A DNA stretch of 64,000 nt, taken from JACPUX01 sp964517465. Its GTDB lineage: Bacteria; Pseudomonadota; Gammaproteobacteria; Burkholderiales; Casimicrobiaceae. The notes beneath the pieces were generated by a model that made no database searches, had not been told where the DNA came from, and saw nothing but the letters and a program-made list of their open reading frames with translations. The DNA lies in the NCBI GenBank assembly GCA_964517465.1, contig CAZFEK010000012.1:21845-85844 (forward strand), in the 5' to 3' direction. This document shows positions 34,160-45,128 of this stretch, in pieces. The translations under genes were made by a program, and so were the position numbers. Each line of letters begins with the position of its first letter. Positions within the stretch are counted from its first letter, which is position 1.

Positions 34160-37100
34160 ATGGCCACGATCTCTCCGCGCGCCCGCCAACTTTTTGCTGC
34201 GGGACGGCATACCGGTTCCACCCCCCGGACCTTGCGTCTTCTGTGGTTCGCGTTCTTGGCACTGGCCTCGGCGCCGCATGTCCACGTCCATGCTGCGCAG
34301 GTGGTCGCCGGAGGCGATCACAGCTTCCTGGTGCGCGACGACGGCACGCTCTGGGCCTGGGGCGACAATGAATTCGCCCAACTGGGCGAGGGCAGCAGCT
34401 TGGCTCGCGCCGTGCCAACGAAGATCTTGTTCGGCGCCAGCACGGTCGCCACCGGACCCTACCATAGCCTGGCGCTGAAGGGCGACGGCAGCTTGTGGAG
34501 TTGGGGTTTCAACGGCGCGGGGCAACTGGGCAGCGGCGGCACGGCAGATCAAACCCTGCCGGCGCAAGTGCTGACCGGCGTGGGAGCGATCGCAGTCTCA
34601 CGCTTGGCCAGTTTCGCCGTCAAGACCGACGGCACCTTGTGGGCTTGGGGCAACAACGAAGCCGGGCAACTGGGCGACGGCACCTCCGTCACGCGTTCCA
34701 CTCCGGTACAAGTGATGAGCGGGGTGCGCGCGATCTTCGCCGCGGGTGATTCCACCTACGCGATCAAAACCGACAGCACGCTCTGGGCCTGGGGAGACAA
34801 CGGCCAGGGCCAACTGGGCAACGGGAACAACACCTCGCAGAGTGCGCCCGTGCAGGTGATGAGCGGGGTGGCGAGCGTGGCCGCTTCCGGGCTCAGCGCT
34901 TTTGCCCTGAAGACCGACGGCACGCTGTGGGCCTGGGGCAATAACGACTGGGGGCAGCTGGGCAATGGCAACAGCACCAGCCGCAATACGCCGGTTCAAG
35001 TGATGAGCGCAGTGAAGGGCGCGGCGGCAGGCGGCTCGGCCAGTTATGCGGTGAAGACCGACGACACGCTCTGGAGCTGGGGCGCCAACGATTGGGGCCA
35101 ACTGGGCGACAGCGGCGCCAACCGCGCCAGCCCCGCGCAGGTATTGAGCGGGGTAGTGAGTGTCGCGGCCGGTTTGGGGCACGCTTTGGCCCTGCGCAGC
35201 GACGGCCAGGCGTGGTCCTGGGGCAACAATGCCTTTGGCCAATTGGGCGACGGCAGCACCCTCAGCCGCGGTCTTCCGGTGTTTCCCCTCGATGGCGCGC
35301 AGGCCCTGGCTGCAGGCGCCCTGCATGCGCTGGCGGTGAAGGCCGACGGCAGTCTTTGGGCCTGGGGGGACAACGCCTTCGGGCAATTGGGCGATGGCAC
35401 CCAAACCGCCCGCGAAAATCCGACGCAAGTGCTCACCGGCGTGCGCAATGCCGCCGCCGGGATGAATTTTTCACTGGCGCGCAAAGCCGACGGAAGCCTC
35501 TGGGCCTGGGGCGAAAACGCCAGCGGGCAACTGGGGGACGGCGGTACGACGCCGCGCAGCGCGCCGGCGCAAGTGGCTACCGGCATCAACGACATGGCCG
35601 CCGGTTATTCGCACGGATTGGCGATAAAGAGTGACGCCAGCCTCTGGGCCTGGGGTGAAAACACCTGGGGTCAGGTTGGCGACGGCTCGACCACCAACCG
35701 CTCCACGCCGGTGCAAGTGCTCACCGGCGTTCGCGCTGCGGCAGCCGGCTCGGCACACAGCCTGGCCGTGAAAACCGACGGCAGCCTTTGGGCCTGGGGT
35801 GCCAACAATGACGGCCAATTGGGAGACGGCAGCAACCTCGACCGGCACGCGCCGGTGCAAATATCGAGCAATGTGCTCGCTATCGCCGCCGGCGAGAACT
35901 TCTCCTTGGCACTCAAAACCGACGGCAGCCTCTGGAGTTGGGGCGCCAACTACCAAGGACAGCTGGGCGATGGAAGTCTGGTAACGCGTTCGAGCCCGGC
36001 CCCCATTTTGAGCGGCGTTGCCGCGATCGCTGCGGGCAACCGCTACGCCTTGGCACAGAAAAGCGACGGCACGATCTGGGCCTGGGGCTCCAATGCCTAT
36101 CAGGCGCTGGGAACGGGCGCCGCTGACCAGGAGCTGCGGCCGCGGCAAAACCATTTCTTGCGTCCGTTCCAGGCGCTGGGCGCGGGTTGGCACCATGCCC
36201 TGGGACTCTTGCCCGATGGGCGTATCGCCGCCTGGGGCGCCAAACTTGGGGCCACCAGCCGGGCCGCACCGGGCCGGGTGCAGGATCCGCTGGCCCCCTA
36301 TTCCGGGGCGGTTTTAGTGAGCGAACATTACAACCCCAACATCCGCAACGGCGCCGGGCGTCAAGGCATAGGCCATTACTTCATCACCGCCGGTGCGGCG
36401 GAGCGCGCCGCAATCGCCTCGGGTGCGGCAGGCCCTGGGTGGACCGACACCGGGCGCAGCTTTCGTGCTTGGGAGTCGAGCGTCGGCGCGCCGGGGGGGG
36501 CCGCAGGGGTGTGCCGCTTCTACGCCGCGGAGCCCAACAGCCACTTTTACACTGCCGGTGCTGGTGAATGCGAAGCCTTGAAGGCCGCCAACCCGACCAA
36601 CAACCCGGCACTGGGGTGGGCTTACGAAGGCATCGCTTTCTACACGGCCCTGCCGGGGAGCGCCGGCTGTACAGGCAATTATTTCCCGGTCTACCGTGCC
36701 TACAACAACCGCTTCGGCCCTCCGGCCAGCAATGACGGCAATCATCGCCTGACGCCCAGCTACAACGACCATCGCCGTGGCATACGCTTTCTGGGTTATG
36801 TAGACGAGGGCATCGCCTTCTGTTCCCCCGCCAGCCCCTACCCCGGGGGCGACCTCCAGGCGAGTTTCACCTACCCGGGCGCCACGGCCCAGGCCAACAG
36901 CGGCCTCAGCGCCGAGTTCTTGTTCAGTAACAACGGTCCGGGTGCGGCCGACGGGGGCACCTTGTTCGCCGTGCTGCCCGGCGAGGTGAACAACTGGGTC
37001 GTCACCTGCGCCGCGCGTCAGGGCGCGGTTTGCCCGGCCGCCAGCAGCCTGGAACCTGCCGCGCTCAAGAGCGGCATCCGTTTGGTCTCTTGGCCGGCCG

Positions 37101-37852
37101 GCGGCGGGCTCACTTTGTCGGCAAGCGGCACCGCACCGGCGGCAAACTCGGGTGCCGATGTCACGCTCAATTTTGCCGCCAGCGTTTTGCCGGCGAGCGG
37201 CTGGGCTGACGCCAATCTCGCCAACAATACGCCCCCGCTGGGACAAACGGTGATCGGAGCCAGCAATGTCTGCAATTTCGTGGTGAGCCCCGGTTACCTC
37301 TCCTTGAGCGCGGCCGCACAGACGCCCCATTTGGCGATCAACGTCGGCCAAGGCTGCGCCTGGTCGGCCGCGAGCGGCGCGCCGTGGATCACCGTGGGCA
37401 GCGGTGGCAGCGGCCCGGGCAGCCTGAGCGTCGACGTTGCCGCCAACACCGCGAGCACCGAACGCACCGGCAGTCTCGAAATTGCCGGACAACCGGTGTT
37501 GATTCGGCAAGCCGCGATTGCGCCCACCCCCGCGCCCCGCTGCAGCGAACTGCGCTTCTCGCGCACCGGGGACCAAGTCGCCGCAGGCTGGGTGACCACC
37601 GCCATACTGCTGGAGGTGATCGTCGACACAAGCTGCGTGTGGCAAGCCACCAGCCAAGCGCCCTGGATCACCATCGTTTCCGGCGGCTCCGGGCAGGGCA
37701 ATGGCACCCTGGCTTATCGGGCGGATGCCAACCCCAGCGACAGCCCTCGGGTGGGCAACATACAGGTGGGAACCGCGACTTTTACGGTCACGCAATTCGG
37801 TGCCAGCGAAGGGCCGGGGGGCGACGGTGGCGGCGATGGCGGAGGGGAATGA
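34160..37852 (+). CDS. Giant secreted RCC1-repeat protein with DUF5648-like and BACON-like domains, copy 1
   Basis: A 1,230-residue protein. The start at 34160 follows GGGAGG at 34145-34150. Order of parts: signal peptide (cleavage near VHAAQ, about residue 45); 13 clear RCC1 repeats plus a degenerate 14th (about 46-715, each with LWAWGxNxxGQLGDG), enough for two seven-bladed propellers; a DUF5648-like region (about 720-890, NSHFYTAGAGE, YEGIAF); a DUF11-like repeat domain; two BACON-like domains (about 1040-1117 and 1130-1215, APWITV/APWITI); and an acidic Gly tail. It is probably exported and adhesive or glycan-binding. No anchor signal is seen. Confidence 0.85.
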   Translation: MATISPRARQLFAAGRHTGSTPRTLRLLWFAFLALASAPHVHVHAAQVVAGGDHSFLVRDDGTLWAWGDNEFAQLGEGSSLARAVPTKILFGASTVATGPYHSLALKGDGSLWSWGFNGAGQLGSGGTADQTLPAQVLTGVGAIAVSRLASFAVKTDGTLWAWGNNEAGQLGDGTSVTRSTPVQVMSGVRAIFAAGDSTYAIKTDSTLWAWGDNGQGQLGNGNNTSQSAPVQVMSGVASVAASGLSAFALKTDGTLWAWGNNDWGQLGNGNSTSRNTPVQVMSAVKGAAAGGSASYAVKTDDTLWSWGANDWGQLGDSGANRASPAQVLSGVVSVAAGLGHALALRSDGQAWSWGNNAFGQLGDGSTLSRGLPVFPLDGAQALAAGALHALAVKADGSLWAWGDNAFGQLGDGTQTARENPTQVLTGVRNAAAGMNFSLARKADGSLWAWGENASGQLGDGGTTPRSAPAQVATGINDMAAGYSHGLAIKSDASLWAWGENTWGQVGDGSTTNRSTPVQVLTGVRAAAAGSAHSLAVKTDGSLWAWGANNDGQLGDGSNLDRHAPVQISSNVLAIAAGENFSLALKTDGSLWSWGANYQGQLGDGSLVTRSSPAPILSGVAAIAAGNRYALAQKSDGTIWAWGSNAYQALGTGAADQELRPRQNHFLRPFQALGAGWHHALGLLPDGRIAAWGAKLGATSRAAPGRVQDPLAPYSGAVLVSEHYNPNIRNGAGRQGIGHYFITAGAAERAAIASGAAGPGWTDTGRSFRAWESSVGAPGGAAGVCRFYAAEPNSHFYTAGAGECEALKAANPTNNPALGWAYEGIAFYTALPGSAGCTGNYFPVYRAYNNRFGPPASNDGNHRLTPSYNDHRRGIRFLGYVDEGIAFCSPASPYPGGDLQASFTYPGATAQANSGLSAEFLFSNNGPGAADGGTLFAVLPGEVNNWVVTCAARQGAVCPAASSLEPAALKSGIRLVSWPAGGGLTLSASGTAPAANSGADVTLNFAASVLPASGWADANLANNTPPLGQTVIGASNVCNFVVSPGYLSLSAAAQTPHLAINVGQGCAWSAASGAPWITVGSGGSGPGSLSVDVAANTASTERTGSLEIAGQPVLIRQAAIAPTPAPRCSELRFSRTGDQVAAGWVTTAILLEVIVDTSCVWQATSQAPWITIVSGGSGQGNGTLAYRADANPSDSPRVGNIQVGTATFTVTQFGASEGPGGDGGGDGGGE

Positions 37853-37937
37853 GCGCGAGACTCCGACCGGTTCTCGCCTAGTCGACTAAAGCCGCGGCGG
37901 GTGCGGCGCGTGCTGCATGAAAACCGGCACGCGCCGC
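37820..37937 (+). repeat. 118-bp direct repeat, copy A
   Basis: Identical in all 118 positions to 41715-41832. It covers the last 11 codons of the first RCC1 gene, its stop, a 33-bp spacer and the last 52 bp of an amrS-like reading frame on the minus strand. The sequence diverges abruptly on both sides. The right edge coincides with the end of an 11-bp inverted repeat (37903-37913 with 37927-37937). Confidence 0.95.
37886..37937 (-). pseudogene. Truncated 3' end of amrS
   Basis: The minus strand keeps the final codons of amrS (ending VFMQHAPHPPRL and a TAG stop) and nothing upstream of them. The intact gene is at 41781-42869. The fragment cannot be expressed. It shows that the RCC1 gene and the end of amrS were copied together. 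Confidence 0.9.
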
Positions 37938-38012
37938 TTCCAATCGAACCCCGAACCCGGCCGGACTTAACAGAAGACGGTCGGCGCTCAGCATTCTGAA
38001 GGAGTGCTCGAC

Positions 38013-41000
38013 ATGCTCCGGACCCATCTCCCAGTTGACACACAAAATCGCGCGCACCGCCATTCGTGCCGACACAGTCTAAAACTTTTGCTGCTCCTGG
38101 TGGGAGCACTCTTAGGCGGCGGCGTTCACGCGGCGCAGATCGCCGCGGGCGACAGCCACGCCTTGCTGGTGCGCGACGACGGCACCCTGTGGGCTTGGGG
38201 TAACAACTTCCAATGGCAGCTCGGCGATGGGTCCCAAACACCGCGCTCCTCACCAACCCGCATTCTGAACGAGGTTCAGCTCGCGGCAGGCGGTGGAGAA
38301 CACACCCTTGCCCTGCGACGTGACGCCACGCTTTGGGCTTGGGGCAACAACGCCTCAGGGCAAATCGGCGATGGCGGCACGACGGCGCGCAGCACGCCAG
38401 CGCCGATTCTGGGTGGCGTTGTCGCAGTGGCGGCGGGATGGGCTCATTCTCTGGCTTTGCGCGCCGATGGCACGCTCTGGGCTTGGGGCGAAAACGCGTG
38501 GGGACAACTGGGGGACGGTAGCAGCACCAATCGTCTCTTGCCGATTCAGATCCTGCGCGACATCCGCGCTCTCACGGCCGGAGAGGATTTCGGCCTGGCC
38601 ATCGACAAGGATGGGGGTTTATGGAGTTGGGGGCAAAACGGCATCGGGCAGTTGGGCGACGGCACGTTGACGCGACGCCACAGCCCAGTGCGCGTCGCCC
38701 TAACCGATGTGAAGGCTGTCGCTGCAGGGCAGAACTACTCCCTGGCGCTGCAGAATGACGGCTCCGTGTGGGCTTGGGGTGCAAATGGGGTGGGGCAGCT
38801 CTGCTCAGGGAGTTCGGAAAACTCCTCCGTGCCGATCAAGGTTTTCAACAACATCCGGGCAATCGGGACTCGCGGGCGGACGAGTTATTTCATTGACCGC
38901 AGCGACACCCTCTGGGCCTGTGGGCTCAATGATTGGGGGAGCGTGGGAGACGGTACAACGCAGAACCGCAATACGCCGGTCAAGGTCTTGGAAGGCGTGC
39001 ATAGCATCGCAGCCGGGAAAGCGTTTGTGCTCGTCCAGCGCACGAGCGGAGAAGTGTGGGCTTGGGGCAGAAATCAATACGGCCAACTGAGCGACGCCGA
39101 AACACTGAGCCGCGGCGCGCCCTACTACACGTTGAGCAACGTTCAGAAAGTCACCGCGGGCGGATACCAAACTTTCGCCCTTCATGCCGACGGCAACCTC
39201 TGGGGCTGGGGCGGAAACTGGCGTGGCCAGATGGGACGCGGGATGATTTCCGAGAGCGAGGGTCCGGCCCTGGTGATGACCGGAGTCAAAGCGGCGAGCG
39301 CTGGTCGGGAGCACACGCTGGTCTTGGCTCAGAACGGCACTTTGTGGGCCTTTGGCGGGAACGATTTCGGCCAGCTTGGCACCGGCGGTAGCCAGGCGGA
39401 AGAAACCCGGCCAATACGCATCATGGACGAGGTTCGCGACATCGCCGCCTGTGGTGTCCACAGCCTTGCCCTCAAAGCCGATGGCAGCCTATGGGCCTGG
39501 GGCAACAACAACGCTGGCGAGCTCGGCCTGGGGCATACGCAGGAGCAAGCTGTTCCCGCGCAGGTGCCACTAACTGGGGTGCTTTTCGTCGGCTGCGGGG
39601 ACGGCTACTCCCTGGCGCTCAAATCCGACGGGACGCTCTGGAGCTGGGGCGCAAACTGGGACGGCCAGCTGGGGGACGGCACATTAACCGATCGCGCCAC
39701 GCCGCAACAAATCCTCGACAACGTGCAGACCGTGTTCCCCGGCCTCTACCATGCCTTCGCGCTGCGCGCGGACGGCACGCTATGGGCTTGGGGTTACGGA
39801 GGGGCCCTGGGCACAGGGAACGGCGAGACCCAGCCTCGCCCCGTGCCGATTGCCCTTGCCGGCGTTCGATCTCTTGCCGCGGGCACCGTTATTTCACTTG
39901 CCATGCGCACCGATGGCAGCGTGTGGACCTGGGGCTGGAACTTCCAGCAAACGCTTGGCCCTGGTTCTCCGGAAACCCAAACCGTGCCGGCGCAAAACGT
40001 ATATCTGCACAACTTGCGGGAAGTGGCCGCCGGGGCTTCACATTTCGCCGCGCTTACCGAAAACGGGCGAGTTGCCACCTGGGGCGCCAATCGCTACGGT
40101 CAACTCGGCTTGCCGCGCACGCTCTTTTCTCCATCGCCAAGGAAAATCAAAGACCCCTGGGCAGACTTCGCCAACACGGCACTGGTGAGCGAATATTTCA
40201 ATCCAGACATACGCAATGCGGCGGGAGCCTCCGGCATCGGCCACCACTTCGTGACCAGCAGCGCGGCCGAGCGTTCGGCGATAGAAGCCAACATGGCTGG
40301 CCCGGGCTGGTCGCTCACCGCTCGGCATTTCCGCGCCTGGAACTCGCCCGCCCTGGCGCCGGTGGGAGCTGGCGGCGTATGTCGCTTTTATGCCGCAGAG
40401 CCCAATAGCCACTTCTATACCGCTCACGCCGGGGAATGCGAATCCTTGCGGAATCTGAACCCCAGCAACGACCCGCGGCGCGGTTGGGCCTACGAGGGAG
40501 TAGCCTTTTTTGCCATGCCTCCCCTTTCGAGTGGCTGCTCAATGGGTTATCACCCAATCTACCGCAGCTACAACAATCGTTATGGACCGCCCGCCAGCAA
40601 CGACGGCAACCACCGTCTCACGCCAAGCTTCAATGATCATCGGCGCGCAGTCGTTCACCTGGGGTATGTGGACGAGGGGATCGCATTCTGCACACCCGCC
40701 AGCCCGGAGCCCGGGGGCGACCTGCACGCGACCTTGAGTTATCCTGGGGCAAGCGCGCAAAGCGGTCAGAGTATCGGTGCAGAATTTGTCTTCAGCAACG
40801 CCGGGCCGGGCGCCGGCGATGGCGGGGTGATCTACGCGGCGCTGCCGCCGGAGGTCACCGACTGGAGTCTCGCCTGTCAGGGGCTGGGCGGAATGACCTG
40901 CCCAAACCCGGCGTCGCTGACACCCAGTGAGTTGCGCAAGGGACTGACCATCACGGCCTGGCCGCCAGGGGGCAGTCTGTTGCTTAATGCCTCAGGCAGC

Positions 41001-41747
41001 GCCCCGCAACCGGCCGTTGGAGTGGAGCCGACCTTGAAGTTTGCGGCTACCACCGTGAGGATGAGTGGTTTGCCCGATCCCAACAGCCACAACAATGCCA
41101 CACCTACTTCCCAGACCGTTGTGAAGACCCCTGGCAGCTGCCTCATGACATTTGCGCCCACCTCCTTGGCTTTGGCACCGACTCGCCAGGAGGTTCGTGT
41201 CACGATTTCTTTGTCGGAAGGCTGCGCCTGGACAGCACAGAGCCTGGCGGAGTGGCTGAGTCTTGGCGTGGAATCAGGCACCACAGGTCCGTCGGCAAGC
41301 GCGAGCGGCAGCAAAGTGCTGCGCGTGCTGGTGAACGAAAACACGAGCACGACCGAACGTAACGGAAAAGTGAGCATCGAGGGGAAGGAACTCCCCGTCA
41401 CGCAGGCTGGCGCGTCATCGTCTCCGGCGAACGCGTGCAGCGCCATGCAACTATCCCGAAGCGGCGATCAAGTCGCCGCGGGGCTCATGACCGGCCCCGC
41501 GTCGTTCTATTTGATTGTCGATGAAAGCTGCAGCTGGCAAGCGACAAGCCAGGACAGCTGGATCACGATCGTCAGCGGCGGTGCCGGCAAAGGCAATGGG
41601 ATGGTGAGTTACCTCGTCGACGCGAACCCCACGGTGTCCACTCGACAGGGCCAAATCCGTGTGGGGCCGACACATTTCGGTGTAATTCAAGTGGGCCAGA
41701 ACGAAGGCCCCGGCGGCGACGGTGGCGGCGATGGCGGAGGGGAATGA
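38013..41747 (+). CDS. Giant secreted RCC1-repeat protein with DUF5648-like and BACON-like domains, copy 2
   Basis: A 1,244-residue paralogue of the upstream gene with the same order of parts: a signal peptide after a long basic N-terminus (cleavage near VHAAQ, about residue 42), 14 RCC1-type repeats, a DUF5648-like region (NSHFYTAHAGE), a repeat domain, two BACON-like domains and the same acidic Gly tail. AAGGAG at 37999-38004 sets the ATG at 38013. Its propeller repeats are less regular than those of copy 1 (LWACG, LWAFG, LWGWG variants). The C-terminal 11 codons are identical to copy 1 at DNA level. Confidence 0.85.
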   Translation: MLRTHLPVDTQNRAHRHSCRHSLKLLLLLVGALLGGGVHAAQIAAGDSHALLVRDDGTLWAWGNNFQWQLGDGSQTPRSSPTRILNEVQLAAGGGEHTLALRRDATLWAWGNNASGQIGDGGTTARSTPAPILGGVVAVAAGWAHSLALRADGTLWAWGENAWGQLGDGSSTNRLLPIQILRDIRALTAGEDFGLAIDKDGGLWSWGQNGIGQLGDGTLTRRHSPVRVALTDVKAVAAGQNYSLALQNDGSVWAWGANGVGQLCSGSSENSSVPIKVFNNIRAIGTRGRTSYFIDRSDTLWACGLNDWGSVGDGTTQNRNTPVKVLEGVHSIAAGKAFVLVQRTSGEVWAWGRNQYGQLSDAETLSRGAPYYTLSNVQKVTAGGYQTFALHADGNLWGWGGNWRGQMGRGMISESEGPALVMTGVKAASAGREHTLVLAQNGTLWAFGGNDFGQLGTGGSQAEETRPIRIMDEVRDIAACGVHSLALKADGSLWAWGNNNAGELGLGHTQEQAVPAQVPLTGVLFVGCGDGYSLALKSDGTLWSWGANWDGQLGDGTLTDRATPQQILDNVQTVFPGLYHAFALRADGTLWAWGYGGALGTGNGETQPRPVPIALAGVRSLAAGTVISLAMRTDGSVWTWGWNFQQTLGPGSPETQTVPAQNVYLHNLREVAAGASHFAALTENGRVATWGANRYGQLGLPRTLFSPSPRKIKDPWADFANTALVSEYFNPDIRNAAGASGIGHHFVTSSAAERSAIEANMAGPGWSLTARHFRAWNSPALAPVGAGGVCRFYAAEPNSHFYTAHAGECESLRNLNPSNDPRRGWAYEGVAFFAMPPLSSGCSMGYHPIYRSYNNRYGPPASNDGNHRLTPSFNDHRRAVVHLGYVDEGIAFCTPASPEPGGDLHATLSYPGASAQSGQSIGAEFVFSNAGPGAGDGGVIYAALPPEVTDWSLACQGLGGMTCPNPASLTPSELRKGLTITAWPPGGSLLLNASGSAPQPAVGVEPTLKFAATTVRMSGLPDPNSHNNATPTSQTVVKTPGSCLMTFAPTSLALAPTRQEVRVTISLSEGCAWTAQSLAEWLSLGVESGTTGPSASASGSKVLRVLVNENTSTTERNGKVSIEGKELPVTQAGASSSPANACSAMQLSRSGDQVAAGLMTGPASFYLIVDESCSWQATSQDSWITIVSGGAGKGNGMVSYLVDANPTVSTRQGQIRVGPTHFGVIQVGQNEGPGGDGGGDGGGE

Positions 41748-41780
41748 GCGCGAGACTCCGACCGGTTCTCGCCTAGTCGA

Positions 41781-42869
<1,089 letters not shown>

Positions 42870-42883
42870 GCTTGTGCTTCCTC

Positions 42884-43459
42884 TCAAGCCGAGCCGGCGG
42901 TGGCGCTTTCCGGCTCACGCCATTTGGCGACGCGGTAGCGCCGCAGGCTGAGGCCGGGCTCCCAGAAGTCGAGAGGCAGGCCGGCCTTGCGTTTCAGTTC
43001 CATCAGAAATTGCGCCGGCTCGGGCAAGCTGTCCCACACCTGCGGCAAGAAGGTGGCGCGATGATGCCCCCATTGCAAAATGAGGCCGTCTTCCCCGCGG
43101 CGCAATTGCGCCAGCAAATCGGCCTGGTCGCGGAAGTGCAGTTCCGCGGAGGGTTCGAGCAGGGAGACTTCGACTCGGATGCGCGGCCATTCGTCTCGCC
43201 CCAGCGGACTGAAGCGAGCATCGTAAAACGCTGCGGCGCGCGCATTGTGTGCCACGTCTTCGGCCAGCGGGCGGGCCGCTTCCAGCGCGCCGATGCAGCC
43301 GCGCAAGTGCCCGCTTTCGGTGAGCGTGACGAAAGTGGCGCCAGGCTGATGCAACTGCGGCAGATCGGGCACCGGCCGCTCTGCCGATCCGAACTCCCGC
43401 CCGATGGCATTGCGTGCGATCGCCAGAAGAGCCTCGCCCAAAATCTCAGTTGGGGCCAT
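42884..43459 (-). CDS. amrA: AmmeMemoRadiSam system protein A (AMMECR1 domain)
   Basis: The 191-residue protein has the AMMECR1 signature: FVTLTESGHLRGCIGALEA near the N-terminus, then FSPLGRDEWPRIRVEVSLL and GLILQWGHHRATFLPQVW. The family is conserved from bacteria to humans without a settled function. The start at 43459 fits the family; an ATG at 43492 is also open. It overlaps the amrB end by 14 bp and lies 14 bp before amrS. Confidence 0.88.
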   Translation of the reverse strand: MAPTEILGEALLAIARNAIGREFGSAERPVPDLPQLHQPGATFVTLTESGHLRGCIGALEAARPLAEDVAHNARAAAFYDARFSPLGRDEWPRIRVEVSLLEPSAELHFRDQADLLAQLRRGEDGLILQWGHHRATFLPQVWDSLPEPAQFLMELKRKAGLPLDFWEPGLSLRRYRVAKWREPESATAGSA

Positions 43460-44255
43460 GGCCAGGGGATTCGTAAAATGCGAAAGCGCCATAACCGACG
43501 ACGCGGCTGCGGTCTCCCGCGGTATCACCGGAATTGCGCAAATCCAAGAGTTCCGCCCGCATGCGCCGATCGCGAGCGCAAGCCAAAAGCCCCGCCAATG
43601 GGGTGGCGCCGCAAGCCTGTTCGTGATCGATCTCGGGACGCAGGGCGACGATACTTTCCGCCGTGGCACCGTCGATACGCTGGGCGTCGCGATAGGCGTG
43701 GTAATGCGAGAGGTCCGAGCTGATCACGATGAGCGTCTCCGGCCCGCCCCAGAGTTGATCGAGGACTTCCGCCACCTCGGCGGCCGAGGCCTGGCCGACG
43801 ACCAAAGGCACGAGCGCGAACCGCTCGAGCACGGTCTGCAGGAAGGGGAGTTGGACTTCGAGGGAGTGCTCGAAAGCATGCGCTTGGGCATTCTCCTGAA
43901 CTTGCGGCAGCGCTGCGGCGAAGGCAACGCCCATATTGTCGACCGGCACGATGCCTAGCGGCGTGGAAAACGCTTGCGCGGCCGGCAGGGCCAGGCCGCG
44001 AAGTGCCAGGCGATGCGCTGGGCCCAAAAGCACCACCCGGCGTATATTTGCCGCGGCAGAGCCCAGCTGGGCATAGGCGTGGCCGGCAACCGGCCCGGAG
44101 TAGATGAAGCCGGCGTGGGGAACGACCAGGGCCTTGGGGATTTCGCCCTGCCCCGGCGTTGCGGCCCGCAGGTACGCATGGACCGCTGCGGCCAGCGCGG
44201 TCGCCTCATCGGGATAGAACATGCCGGCTACCGCCGCGGGCCGTACGTTAGGCAT
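43446..44255 (-). CDS. amrB: AmmeMemoRadiSam system protein B (MEMO family)
   Basis: The 269-residue MEMO-family protein is related in fold to extradiol dioxygenases. Likely metal-site residues are the His in VVPHAGFIYSG (His47), the His in LLGPAHR and the Cys in DHEQACGATPL. It is the first gene of the operon, with AGGAGG just before the ATG. MEMO1 in animals binds metal and has been linked to redox signalling; the bacterial role is unknown. Confidence 0.9.
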   Translation of the reverse strand: MPNVRPAAVAGMFYPDEATALAAAVHAYLRAATPGQGEIPKALVVPHAGFIYSGPVAGHAYAQLGSAAANIRRVVLLGPAHRLALRGLALPAAQAFSTPLGIVPVDNMGVAFAAALPQVQENAQAHAFEHSLEVQLPFLQTVLERFALVPLVVGQASAAEVAEVLDQLWGGPETLIVISSDLSHYHAYRDAQRIDGATAESIVALRPEIDHEQACGATPLAGLLACARDRRMRAELLDLRNSGDTAGDRSRVVGYGAFAFYESPGHGPN

Positions 44256-44365
44256 GGGAGCCTCCTCTCGAAACCGATGTGGGGGCAGGCGGCCCCGACC
44301 ACAAGCGCGACCGGGACGGGAGTTTCGATTATAGACCCGTCGCCGCGGCTAGGACGGGTGAAGCC

Positions 44366-44995
44366 TCAAAACTTCACGGCCGGATTCAGGCTGTAGCGGC
44401 CGGTCACCTGCGCCTGCGCCAGGATATGCCCCTTCATGGCACGCAGCACCTCGGGGCCGGTGAAACGCCCTTCGACGGCCAAACGCGCAATATCGAGGGC
44501 GTAGAGGGTAAACACATAGCGATGCGCAATTTCGTCGTTCCAGGGCGGACATGGGCCGTCGTAGCCGTAGTAGTCGCCGGCCATGGCCGGATCGCCGGCA
44601 AACCAGCCGGTGTAATCATTGATGCCCTGCCGTGCCCCGTGCGCGGCCTGCGGTCCGGCTTTGCCGCGCGCCGTAACGCCCCGCGAGAACTCCCCGCAAG
44701 CAATGGAGTTGGTGTCGGCGGGAAGGTCGATCAGCACCCAATGAAAAAAATCCACCCGTGGCAAAGCGGCCGAAACGCTGCGGCCTTCCTGATTGACGTC
44801 GTCGCCTTGGCTGGGCACATCGGGGTCGTGGCAAATCAGCGCAAACGAGCGGGTGTGCTTGGGCACCGCGCGCCAGCGGAAATCCGGGTTGAGATTGTCC
44901 GCCAGGCGCACACGCCGGGCCGAATCGACGGCGCCGAAGGCGTGTTCCTCGGGGATCGCCCCCATTTCGGCAAAAGCCGTGGTGGTCAAATGCAT
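44366..44995 (-). CDS. YbhB/YbcL family PEBP-like protein
   Basis: A 209-residue protein of the phosphatidylethanolamine-binding/Raf kinase inhibitor-like fold: FALICHDPDVP, FFHWVLIDLPAD and GYDGPCPPWNDEIAHRYVFTLYALD. The family binds phosphate-like ligands; its bacterial role is unclear. AAGGAG precedes the ATG at 44995, which fits the family N-terminus. It has no signal peptide and lies 133 bp downstream of the zeta-type toxin gene on the same strand. Confidence 0.87.
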   Translation of the reverse strand: MHLTTTAFAEMGAIPEEHAFGAVDSARRVRLADNLNPDFRWRAVPKHTRSFALICHDPDVPSQGDDVNQEGRSVSAALPRVDFFHWVLIDLPADTNSIACGEFSRGVTARGKAGPQAAHGARQGINDYTGWFAGDPAMAGDYYGYDGPCPPWNDEIAHRYVFTLYALDIARLAVEGRFTGPEVLRAMKGHILAQAQVTGRYSLNPAVKF

Positions 44996-45128
44996 TCCGC
45001 TTCTCCTTTTGTTCTCCAAACCAGGCGCAGACCCTGGCGCCGTGACTTGGCTGGCGCTCCTGCCCGCAGCCGCCCCAGCGAAAACCGGAGCGGCCATCGG
45101 CCCGAGTCTGGCAAAACTGCCCAGGGCC

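Noticed and set aside
36314..37795. A 493-codon minus-strand frame opposite the end of the first RCC1 gene
   Set aside because: The plus strand carries the repeats and BACON-like domains; the minus frame is a compositional shadow.
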